Positions 6,920 to 13,425 of a stretch of 14,260 nucleotides of DNA are shown piece after piece. The notes below the pieces were generated by a model, which did not search any database, had not been told where the DNA came from, and saw only the letters and a list, made by a program, of their open reading frames with translations. Source of the DNA: Shimia sp041624275 (GTDB lineage Bacteria; Pseudomonadota; Alphaproteobacteria; Rhodobacterales; Rhodobacteraceae). The stretch is from positions 1-14,260 of the forward strand of contig NZ_JBFJVE010000060.1 in assembly GCF_041624275.1 (NCBI RefSeq). Reading direction: 5' to 3'. Within the stretch, counting starts at the first letter, position 1. Every line of letters starts with the position of its first letter. A program made the translations under genes and the position numbers.

Positions 6920-6946
6920 GCAATAGCTCAATGTCAGGAGACGAAC

Positions 6947-8227
6947 ATGGCTCTGGATACCGATATCGCCATCGCGCCTTACGATGCGCCCGAAAAAGAT
7001 CTGTATGAAATCGGCGAAATGCCGCCCCTGGGCTATGTGCCCAAGAAAATGTACGCCTGGGCGATCCGCCGCGAGCGCCACGGCGAGCCGGACAAGTCGT
7101 TCCAGGTCGAGGTCGTGGACACCTGGGAAGTCGACAGCCACGAAGTGCTGGTTCTGGTGATGGCGGCCGGCGTGAACTACAACGGCGTCTGGGCCGGACT
7201 CGGCAAGCCGATCTCGCCCTTCGACGTCCATGGTCAGGACTACCACATTGCCGGTTCCGATGCCTCGGGAATCATCTGGAAGGTGGGCGACAAGGTCAAG
7301 AACTGGAAAGTGGGCGACGAGGTCGTGATCCACTGTAACCAGGATGACGGCGACGACGAGGAATGCAACGGCGGCGACCCGATGTTCTCGCCGACCCAGC
7401 GCATCTGGGGCTACGAGACCGGCGACGGCTCTTTCGCGCAGTTCACCAAGGTCCAGGCTCAGCAGCTGATGCCGCGCCCCAAGCACCTGACATGGGAAGA
7501 AAGCGCCTGCTACACGCTGACCCTGGCCACTGCCTACCGCATGCTGTTCGGCCACCACCCGCACGAGCTGAAGCCGGGCCAGAACGTTCTGGTCTGGGGC
7601 GCCTCGGGCGGTCTGGGCTCCTACGCGATCCAGCTGGCCAACACCGCCGGTGCCAATGCGATCGGCGTGATCTCGGACGAAAGCAAGCGCCAGTTCGTGC
7701 TCGATCAGGGCGCCAAGGGCGTCATCAACCGCAAGGACTTCAACTGCTGGGGCCAGCTTCCGACCGTGAACAGCCCCGAGTATAACGAATGGCTGAAAGA
7801 GGCCCGCAAGTTCGGCAAGGCGATCTGGGACATCACCGGCAAGGGCGTCAGCGTCGACATGGTGTTCGAACACCCCGGCGAGGCCACGTTCCCGGTCTCG
7901 ACCCTGGTGGTGAAAAAGGGCGGCATCGTCGTGATCTGCGCCGGCACCTCGGGTTTCAACACCACCTTTGACGTGCGCTACATGTGGATGCACCAGAAAC
8001 GTCTTCAGGGTTCGCACTTCGCCAACCTGAAACAGGCAGCCTCGGCCAACCGCCTGATGGTGGACCGCCGTCTTGATCCCTGCATGTCCGAGGTCTTCAC
8101 CTGGGACGAGATCCCGGACGCGCATACCAAGATGCTGAAAAACGAGCATAAACCGGGCAACATGGCGGTGCTGGTGCAGGCGCCCAAGACCGGTCTGCGC
8201 ACGCTCGAGGACGTGCTCGAGGCCTGA
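6947..8227 (+). CDS. ccr: Crotonyl-CoA carboxylase/reductase
   Basis: A 426-residue cytosolic enzyme of the zinc-less MDR (alcohol dehydrogenase-like) superfamily. It reductively carboxylates crotonyl-CoA with CO2 and NADPH to ethylmalonyl-CoA and is the defining enzyme of the ethylmalonyl-CoA pathway. Seen in order: the N-terminal GroES-like part with AAGVNYNGVWAGLG (73-86), GQDYHIAGSDASGI (96-109), the acid-rich HCNQDDGDDEECNGGDP (129-145), IWGYETGDGSFAQF (153-166), the NADPH-binding GASGGLGSYAIQ (218-229), and MWMHQKRLQGSHFANLKQA (346-364) near the C-terminus. Asn in NYN and His in MWMHQ correspond to residues reported to hold CO2 in characterised homologues (from memory, not aligned here). 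Start ATG 6947 has AGGAG 6 nt upstream. Codon use is noticeably cleaner (AAG, CTG, GTC) than in its neighbours, which suits high expression. It has its own terminator. Confidence 0.98.
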   Translation: MALDTDIAIAPYDAPEKDLYEIGEMPPLGYVPKKMYAWAIRRERHGEPDKSFQVEVVDTWEVDSHEVLVLVMAAGVNYNGVWAGLGKPISPFDVHGQDYHIAGSDASGIIWKVGDKVKNWKVGDEVVIHCNQDDGDDEECNGGDPMFSPTQRIWGYETGDGSFAQFTKVQAQQLMPRPKHLTWEESACYTLTLATAYRMLFGHHPHELKPGQNVLVWGASGGLGSYAIQLANTAGANAIGVISDESKRQFVLDQGAKGVINRKDFNCWGQLPTVNSPEYNEWLKEARKFGKAIWDITGKGVSVDMVFEHPGEATFPVSTLVVKKGGIVVICAGTSGFNTTFDVRYMWMHQKRLQGSHFANLKQAASANRLMVDRRLDPCMSEVFTWDEIPDAHTKMLKNEHKPGNMAVLVQAPKTGLRTLEDVLEA

Positions 8228-8256
8228 TCCCTCTCGGATCATTTTGCAAATCGAAT

Positions 8257-8298
8257 CACCCGCGTGCTCGGATCCGAGCCGCGGGTGTTTTCGTTTTT
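8257..8298 (+). terminator. Rho-independent terminator of ccr
   Basis: A long hairpin: CACCCGCG (8257-8264) pairs with CGCGGGTG (8280-8287), enclosing the perfect palindrome GCTCGGATCCGAGC (8266-8279), with a single bulged T at 8265. It is followed by TTTTCGTTTTT (8288-8298). It starts 29 bp after the ccr stop. TTTGCAAA (8243-8250) lies between the two. Confidence 0.93.
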
Positions 8299-8336
8299 CA
8301 AATCCGGGTGCCTGTTATCAGAGTGTTGCAGAAGAC

Positions 8337-8356
8337 TCCCCCGCGATTTCGGGGGA
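8337..8356. promoter_or_regulatory. 20-bp dyad upstream of small ORF and luxR
   Basis: TCCCCCG (8337-8343) and CGGGGGA (8350-8356) form a perfect 7-bp inverted repeat around CGATTT. The total of 20 bp matches the usual length of a lux box, although the bases differ from the Vibrio consensus. It lies 85 bp before the small ORF in an otherwise AT-rich region and has no T-tract, so it is not a terminator. It is a candidate binding site for the LuxR-type protein encoded downstream (inference). Confidence 0.4.
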
Positions 8357-8441
8357 ACAGAAAGATGCGTGCTGTTTATAGCATTTTAATCGTGCTAAGA
8401 TTGAATTTACTTTTCATTAATCACTATTGGCGAGAGTTGGC

Positions 8442-8657
8442 ATGAAATACGAATGGATACTCGATGTCCTTGCGGACCTGAAGGTTTTTGCGCATGCGAA
8501 CGGGCTCGATGCGCTGGCGGGCCAGCTGGAACAGACCAGAAAGGTTGCCGCGCTGGACATCCTGGCAATGCCCGGAATGGGCGGTGCGGCGGCGCGGGGT
8601 GATGAAGAAGCGAAGAGCACACATACTGGAGACCCTGGCGCGCGCGCCCACGGCTGA
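8442..8657 (+). CDS. Small protein encoded just upstream of, and overlapping, luxR
   Basis: A 71-residue ORF starting MKYEWILDVLADLKVFAHAN and continuing GLDALAGQLEQTRKVAALDILAMPG. The first 46 or so residues look like two amphipathic helices with well-behaved coding composition, and I recall similar small proteins beside LuxR regulators in Rhodobacterales (from memory, unverified). The last 20 residues are Gly/Ala-rich and overlap the luxR start in another frame, so they may be an unselected tail. ATG 8442 is chosen over an in-frame TTG at 8427 because it gives the recognisable N-terminus; the ribosome binding site (GAGAG at 8432-8436) is weak. It overlaps luxR by 56 nt, so the two are likely co-transcribed and translationally coupled. 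Function unknown. Confidence 0.6.
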   Translation: MKYEWILDVLADLKVFAHANGLDALAGQLEQTRKVAALDILAMPGMGGAAARGDEEAKSTHTGDPGARAHG

Positions 8658-9315
8658 GGCCTGCCAGGCGGCCATTCTCGCACTCAGGGACGACCTGCGC
8701 GTCGCTCATCTGGCCTATCATCGGGTCATCCCCGATCGCCCCCGCCTCGACTGGGGCACGCTTTCCGACACCTGGACACGGCGCTACAGCGCCCGCGACT
8801 ACCGGCGCATCGACCCGGTGGTCGCCGGATGCCTCCAGAGATTCCAGCCCACCGACTGGAAACGCCTCGACTGGTCGTCGAAAACGGCCCGGGCCTATCT
8901 GGAGGACGCCATCGCACATGGCCTCGGCACCCAGGGCTATTCGGTGCCGATCCGTGGCCCCAACGGCCAGTTCGCGCTGATGTCGGCCAGCCACAGCTGC
9001 GATGACCGGGCCTGGCGGGCCTTTGCCAGGGGCAACCGCCGCGACCTGATCCTGATGGCGCATGAGGTGCATCGCAAGGCGCGCGAATTCGCCCCCGACC
9101 CGATGCCGGCGCTGGTGCGCGCCCTGTCGCCGCGCGAGGTCGACGCGATCTCGCTGATCGCGCGGGGTTACAGCCGGGCGCAGGTCGCCGGCGCGCTGTC
9201 GATCTCGGAACATACGCTGCGCGTCTATATCGAGGCGGCGCGCACCAAGCTCGGGGCGCTGAACACCACCCATGCCGTGGCGCAGGCCCTGCGGCGGGGG
9301 CTGATCATGATTTGA
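8602..9315 (+). CDS. LuxR-type quorum-sensing regulator (solo)
   Basis: A 237-residue regulator with an N-terminal autoinducer-binding domain (about 30-165) and a C-terminal LuxR helix-turn-helix (about 174-237). All six residues conserved in acyl-homoserine-lactone receptors appear present: Trp58, Tyr62, Asp71, Pro72, Trp91 and Gly112 (TraR Trp57, Tyr61, Asp70, Pro71, Trp85, Gly113). The DNA-binding part reads LSPREVDAISLIARG and then ISEHTLRVYIEAARTKLG, with Glu179 and Gly189 in the standard places. ATG 8602 gives the normal family length and has GGGG just upstream; the frame is open back to 8488 but that stretch is the small ORF in another frame. No luxI-type synthase is in the window, so it is a solo here. 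It may sense a signal made elsewhere in the genome or by neighbours; ligand and targets are unknown. Confidence 0.9.
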   Translation: MKKRRAHILETLARAPTAEACQAAILALRDDLRVAHLAYHRVIPDRPRLDWGTLSDTWTRRYSARDYRRIDPVVAGCLQRFQPTDWKRLDWSSKTARAYLEDAIAHGLGTQGYSVPIRGPNGQFALMSASHSCDDRAWRAFARGNRRDLILMAHEVHRKAREFAPDPMPALVRALSPREVDAISLIARGYSRAQVAGALSISEHTLRVYIEAARTKLGALNTTHAVAQALRRGLIMI

Positions 9316-9387
9316 AAATGGCGCTGGCCCGGCGCCAATTGCACGCCGGAACTGGCGCTTGGCACGGGGCGGCTGTAGGGTCGCGCC

Positions 9388-10911
9388 ATGGATGCCGCGC
9401 CCACACTTTCCCACGATCAGGCCGATGCCTTCGATCGTATCACGACGCTTCTGCGAACGGCGGGGGTCAACCTTGACGATGCGCTGCTGGCGCCGCCGCG
9501 CGCTGCCGAGACCGCGGTCGCGGCGGTGATCGGCAAGGCCGGGTCGGGCAAGACCATGCTTCTGGCGCAGCTGGTGAAAGAGCTCGAGGCCGCCGGGGTC
9601 GACATCGTGTCGGGCGACTACGAGGGCAAGCGCCGCAAGGACCGGCGCACCCTTGCCATTCTGGCCCCCACCAACAAGGCCGCCAGCGTGCTGCGCATGC
9701 GCGGCGTGCCGGCGACCACCATCCACCGCATCATCTACACGCCGGTCTATGATCCGGAATACGAACGTATCGCCGACTGGCTGACCGGCAATGGCGACAG
9801 GCCCGAGATCGAGGGGCTGACCGAAGAGGCGCTGGCCCGGGCGCAGGCCTTTTACGAGTTGCACAAGTCGATCCCCGGCGCCTTGGCGGCGGCGGGCCTG
9901 CGCGGTTCGGATTTCATCACCGGCTGGAAACGGCGGGACGAGCCGCTGGACATCGGTCTGGTGGACGAGGCCTCGATGCTCGACGACAAGCAGTTCACCG
10001 ATCTCAAGGAGATTTTCCCGACCCTCCTGCTGTTCGGAGACCCGGCGCAGCTGGCGCCGGTCAACCAGTCGGGGGCCATGGTGTTCGACGCGCTGCCCAA
10101 AAGCGCGACCTTCGAATTGCAGCGCATCCACCGTCAGGATGCCGACAACCCGATCCTCGATCTGGCCCATGCGCTGGCCGACCCCGAGGTCGATTTCCAT
10201 GCCTTCGAGGCCATGGTCGAGGCGGCGGCGCGCCGGGACGAGCGCGTGGTCTGGGGCCAGCGGGTCGAGGTCGACCTGATGGCGCGCAGCCCGGTTCTGG
10301 TCTGGCGCAATGCCACCCGTATCCGCCTGATCAACGCCTTCCGCCGGGTCCACGACGCGCCCGAGGACATGCTGCTGGAAGGGGAACCCCTGATCTGCGA
10401 CGGGCTGGAACTGCCGCTGAAACACCGCAAGAAGCGGCTCGATCTCGAGGCGCGGGGCCTGATCAAGGGGGCGCAGGTGGTCTATCTTGGCCCGGGGCGC
10501 AAGCCCGGGTTTTCGCGCCTGCACGTGGTCGGGGCAGAAGATCCGCAGGTCTCGGCGGCCTCGATCGTCAAGATCGAGAAACCGGATGCCGAGGAACCCT
10601 TCATTCCCTTTGCCGCCCGCATGGGGGCGACCTTTCTGCATGGCGCGGCGGTGACCATCCACAAGGCGCAGGGGTCGCAATGGGACAATGTGCAGGTCTT
10701 TGCCCCCGACCTTTACGCCGCGGCGCGCATGGGCCGGGTCGAAGCCGGCCAACCCCTGTGGAAGCGGCTGGCCTATGTCGCCATCACCCGGGCGCAGGAA
10801 CGCCTGATCTGGGTCGTGCGCAACCGCCTGTCGCGCCCCAGCGGGCCGCTGCGCACCGACGATCTGAGGGTGGCGCCGGCAGCGCTGAAACTGAAGGAGG
10901 AGACCCCGTGA
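9388..10911 (+). CDS. RecD/Dda-like SF1 DNA helicase
   Basis: A 507-residue superfamily 1 helicase of the RecD/Dda (SF1B) type. Motifs in order: Q-like LSHDQADAF (7-15), Walker A GKAGSGKT (49-56), Ia LAPTNKAA (92-99), II/Walker B VDEASM (192-197), III GDPAQLAPV (217-225), IV-like ELQRIHRQ (243-250), V TIHKAQGSQWDNV (423-435) and VI YVAITRAQERL (463-473). It is complete as an ATPase motor but has no nuclease domain and lacks the long N-terminal region of RecD2. It is therefore probably a stand-alone 5'-3' helicase in DNA repair or replication restart rather than a RecBCD subunit; annotation pipelines may label it exonuclease V alpha. ATG 9388 has AGGG 7 nt upstream. It starts 72 bp after luxR and overlaps the dehydrogenase gene by 4 bases. 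Confidence 0.92.
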   Translation: MDAAPTLSHDQADAFDRITTLLRTAGVNLDDALLAPPRAAETAVAAVIGKAGSGKTMLLAQLVKELEAAGVDIVSGDYEGKRRKDRRTLAILAPTNKAASVLRMRGVPATTIHRIIYTPVYDPEYERIADWLTGNGDRPEIEGLTEEALARAQAFYELHKSIPGALAAAGLRGSDFITGWKRRDEPLDIGLVDEASMLDDKQFTDLKEIFPTLLLFGDPAQLAPVNQSGAMVFDALPKSATFELQRIHRQDADNPILDLAHALADPEVDFHAFEAMVEAAARRDERVVWGQRVEVDLMARSPVLVWRNATRIRLINAFRRVHDAPEDMLLEGEPLICDGLELPLKHRKKRLDLEARGLIKGAQVVYLGPGRKPGFSRLHVVGAEDPQVSAASIVKIEKPDAEEPFIPFAARMGATFLHGAAVTIHKAQGSQWDNVQVFAPDLYAAARMGRVEAGQPLWKRLAYVAITRAQERLIWVVRNRLSRPSGPLRTDDLRVAPAALKLKEETP

Positions 10912-11636
10912 AGACCATTCTGATCACCGGCGCCAGCTCGGGCATCGGCCGCGCTACTGCCGAGCTGTTTCTCGACTCCGGATGGCGGGTCGGTCTGCTG
11001 GCGCGCCGGGCCGAGGCGCTCGGGGCGCTGGCGCAGGGGCGCGACAACGCGCTGGTGCTGCCGGGGGACGTCACCGATGCCGCGCGCATGGAGGCCGTGT
11101 TCCGGACCTTTGTCGACCATTTCGGCCGGCTCGACGTTCTGTTCAACAACGCCGGCATCTTCGGCGCCGCAGGGCCGATCGACGAGGTGCCGCTGGACAG
11201 TTTCGAGGCGGTGATGAACGTCAACATCCGCGGCATGTTCCTCTGTGCCCGGCAGGCCTTTTTCCACATGCGCCGCCAAAGCCCCCGCGGGGGGCGGATC
11301 ATCAACAACGGCTCGTTGTCGGCGCATAACCCGCGCCCGGGGTCGGTGTCCTACACGACGTCGAAACACGCGATCACCGGCCTCACACGCAGCCTGTCGC
11401 TGGACGGGCGGGCCTTTGACATTGCCTGCGGGCAGATCGACATCGGCAACGCCGAGACCGACATGGTGCGCGCGCTGAACGCCCGCCTGGTGGCCCAGGA
11501 GGCCGAACCGAACCCGACCATGGATGTCTCCGAGGCGGCGTCCTCGGTTCTGCACATGGCCGGAATGCCGCCCGAGGCGAATGTCCAGTTCATGACCGTG
11601 ATGGCGACCAAGATGCCCTATATCGGGCGCGGCTGA
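10908..11636 (+). CDS. Short-chain dehydrogenase/reductase (SDR)
   Basis: A 242-residue classical SDR that oxidises or reduces a carbonyl/hydroxyl with NAD(P). The Rossmann nucleotide motif TGASSGIG is at residues 7-14, GDVTD at 53-57, NNAG at 80-83, the structural Asn at 106 (NVNIRG), the catalytic Ser at 136 within NNGS, and YTTSK gives Tyr149 and Lys153. The C-terminal CGQIDIGNAETDM replaces the usual PGxxxTxM loop and marks a distinct SDR subgroup. Arg33-Arg34 after the second strand hints at NADPH preference. It starts at GTG 10908, overlapping the helicase stop as GTGA, with a strong AAGGAGG 7 nt upstream, so the two genes are translationally coupled. The substrate cannot be told from sequence. 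Its stop is 7 bp from the stop of the convergent gene. Confidence 0.93.
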   Translation: MKTILITGASSGIGRATAELFLDSGWRVGLLARRAEALGALAQGRDNALVLPGDVTDAARMEAVFRTFVDHFGRLDVLFNNAGIFGAAGPIDEVPLDSFEAVMNVNIRGMFLCARQAFFHMRRQSPRGGRIINNGSLSAHNPRPGSVSYTTSKHAITGLTRSLSLDGRAFDIACGQIDIGNAETDMVRALNARLVAQEAEPNPTMDVSEAASSVLHMAGMPPEANVQFMTVMATKMPYIGRG

Positions 11637-11643
11637 TCCGCGC

Positions 11644-12423
11644 CTAACCGCCCTGCCGCAGGAACTGGAACACCGCCGAGGCGCTCCATCCGGCGACGAT
11701 GGCGATCGCCAGCGACAACAGGCCGTAGATCAGCGGCTGTTGCCGCGAGAGGTTGAACAGCCAGCGTTCCAGCCCCACCTTGCGCACGTCGATCGTGGTT
11801 TCGAAATGCGACACCACCTTGCCGCCCCGGGTCAGGAAGACCCGTGTCGAATAATCGCCTTCGGTGAGGTTGGCGGGCATCGAGATCGAGGTGCGGAACA
11901 GGGTCTGCTGATCTACCGTGACCGTGTTCTCGAGCATCTGGTAAAGCCCGTTCTCGGTGCGGATGCGCATCACGGCTTCGGCAAAGCGCTGGGCGTTGTC
12001 GACCGTCATCGGCGCCCCGACCGAGCGGATCATGCGCGGGATCGACACCTTGTGGCGCAGATCCTCGACCGAGGTCATGATCTGGTTGAAGGGCTTGCTG
12101 GTGGCGACCGCGTAGAAGCTTGGCGCGTGGTCGACATCGACGCTTTCGGTATTGACCCAGATGCCGAACCTCTTGGATTTCTTGCGCACCGTGACCGGCA
12201 GCAGGGGCCCCGAAACCGCCACCACCACCTCGAGCGGCGGTTCCTCCTGAATCGGGCTTTCGCGCTTCACCGCGCCGAACAGCAGAATCTCCGAGCCGTC
12301 GAAATTGGCGGTGATCGCGACCCGGTTCTGGCTCATGCCGAGAACCACCTCTTCGTCCACGAGCTCTTCGGCGCCAAGCGGCGCGGCCAGCATGAGGAAC
12401 AGGGCGCAGAGCAGGCGGATCAT
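11644..12423 (-). CDS. TIGR02186-type exported membrane-anchored protein
   Basis: A 259-residue protein with an N-terminal signal peptide (MIRLLCALFLMLAAPLGA, cleavage near residue 18), a long periplasmic region and one C-terminal transmembrane helix (about 231-251, LIYGLLSLAIAIVAGWSASAV) ending in a short cytoplasmic tail. The text EEVVLGMSQNRVAITANFDGSEILLFGAVKRE and the beta-rich body match my memory of the alphaproteobacterial family TIGR02186, of unknown function. The body resembles an Ig-like or carbohydrate-module fold only in general character. It starts two bases after the TauE/SafE-type permease stop codon, so the two are co-translated, and it is plausibly an accessory subunit of that permease. 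Start ATG 12423 is set by the signal peptide; the open frame extends to 12996 only as a shadow of the permease. Confidence 0.85.
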   Translation of the reverse strand: MIRLLCALFLMLAAPLGAEELVDEEVVLGMSQNRVAITANFDGSEILLFGAVKRESPIQEEPPLEVVVAVSGPLLPVTVRKKSKRFGIWVNTESVDVDHAPSFYAVATSKPFNQIMTSVEDLRHKVSIPRMIRSVGAPMTVDNAQRFAEAVMRIRTENGLYQMLENTVTVDQQTLFRTSISMPANLTEGDYSTRVFLTRGGKVVSHFETTIDVRKVGLERWLFNLSRQQPLIYGLLSLAIAIVAGWSASAVFQFLRQGG

Positions 12424-12425
12424 CG

Positions 12426-13343
12426 TCAGTGCCCCCCGCTCGGGCCGAGCGAATAAAGCTCGCCGGGTTGCAGCAGAAGATCGAAGGCCAGCTTGCCGCA
12501 GACCGCCAGCACCATCATCGCCAGAAGGATGCGCAGCTGCTCGGCCTTGAGCATGGTGCCGATGCGGGTGCCGATCTGGGCCCCGACCACGCCGCCGACC
12601 AAGAGCAGGACTGCCAGCGCCATATCCACGGTGTAGTTGGTGGTGGCGTGCAACAGCGTGGTGAAGGCGGTGACGAAGATGATCTGGAACAGCGAGGTGC
12701 CGACCACCACCTTGGTCGGCATGCCCAGGAGATAGATCATCGCCGGCACCATGATGAAGCCGCCCCCGACCCCCATGATCGCCGCCAGCACGCCGACGCA
12801 GAGCCCGACCAGCAGCGGCGGGATGACCGAGATGTAAAGCCCCGAGACGCGGAACCGCATCTTGAAGGGCAGCCCGTGAATCCAGTTGTGGTTCTTGCGC
12901 TTCACCGGGCCGGTGTTGCGGCGCGACTTGCGGATCGCGTTCAGGCTTTCGATGAACATCAGCCCGCCGATGACACCGAGGAAGACGACATAGCAAAGCT
13001 TGACCAGCAGGTCGACCTGACCAAGCGATTTCAGATAGTTGAACAGCAAAACGCCAAGCGCGGCCCCCAGAAGGCCGCCGATCAGCAGCACCACCCCCAT
13101 CTTGAGGTCGACCGACCGCCGCCGGAAATGCGCCAGTACGCCGGAAAAGGACGAGGCGACGATCTGGTTGGCCTCGGTGGCGACGGCGACGGCCGGGGGA
13201 ATGCCGATGAAGAACAGCAGCGGCGTCATCAGGAAGCCGCCCCCGACGCCGAACATGCCGGACAGGATGCCGACGATGCCGCCCAGCCCGAGCAGCAGAA
13301 ACGCGTTGACCGAGACTTCGGCGATCGGAAGATATATCTGCAT
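12426..13343 (-). CDS. TauE/SafE family permease (sulfite exporter-like)
   Basis: A 305-residue inner-membrane transporter with about eight hydrophobic helices in two repeated halves. Each half carries the family signature: FGVGGGFLMTP (31-41) and MGVGGGFIMVP (190-200). Between them lies a basic cytoplasmic linker (about 136-166, rich in Arg and Lys). Family members export sulfite, sulfoacetate or other small sulfur anions or organic acids; the substrate cannot be read from this sequence. ATG 13343 is preferred over the longer frame reaching 13454 because MQIYLPIAEVSVNAFLLLG gives a normal first helix and the extra N-terminus is not membrane-like; the ribosome binding site (AGTGGG) is weak. 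It forms a tight pair with the TIGR02186-type gene and lies 82 bp downstream of the ABC permease. Confidence 0.92.
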   Translation of the reverse strand: MQIYLPIAEVSVNAFLLLGLGGIVGILSGMFGVGGGFLMTPLLFFIGIPPAVAVATEANQIVASSFSGVLAHFRRRSVDLKMGVVLLIGGLLGAALGVLLFNYLKSLGQVDLLVKLCYVVFLGVIGGLMFIESLNAIRKSRRNTGPVKRKNHNWIHGLPFKMRFRVSGLYISVIPPLLVGLCVGVLAAIMGVGGGFIMVPAMIYLLGMPTKVVVGTSLFQIIFVTAFTTLLHATTNYTVDMALAVLLLVGGVVGAQIGTRIGTMLKAEQLRILLAMMVLAVCGKLAFDLLLQPGELYSLGPSGGH

Positions 13344-13425
13344 ACCCACTGTTAGCGTGTTGCAGCGCAGCGTGGCAACCTGCCCGACCGGCTGGACCGG
13401 AAAATTGGCCGGATTTGGACCTAGT

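Noticed and set aside
6839..8242. A 467-codon open frame on the minus strand
   Set aside because: It is antisense to ccr across its full length; a reverse shadow of a highly codon-biased gene.
8337..8356. C5/G5 hairpin as a second ccr terminator
   Set aside because: Neither strand has a T-run after it, and a strong terminator already lies at 8257-8298. It is kept only as a possible protein-binding dyad.
9319..9337. Hairpin TGGCGC/GCGCCA after luxR as a terminator
   Set aside because: The stem is only 6 bp with a 7-nt loop and is not followed by a T-tract. A TGGCGCT repeat at 9353-9359 shows the motif is common locally.
8407..10752. A 781-codon open frame on the minus strand
   Set aside because: It lies antisense to luxR and the helicase, both with clear motifs. 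The translation is rich in Arg, Gly, His and Asp with no domain, as expected from GC-biased codons read backwards.
12424..12996. N-terminal extension of the TIGR02186-type protein
   Set aside because: It is Arg/His-rich sequence from the wrong frame of the permease. The signal peptide at ATG 12423 fixes the true start.
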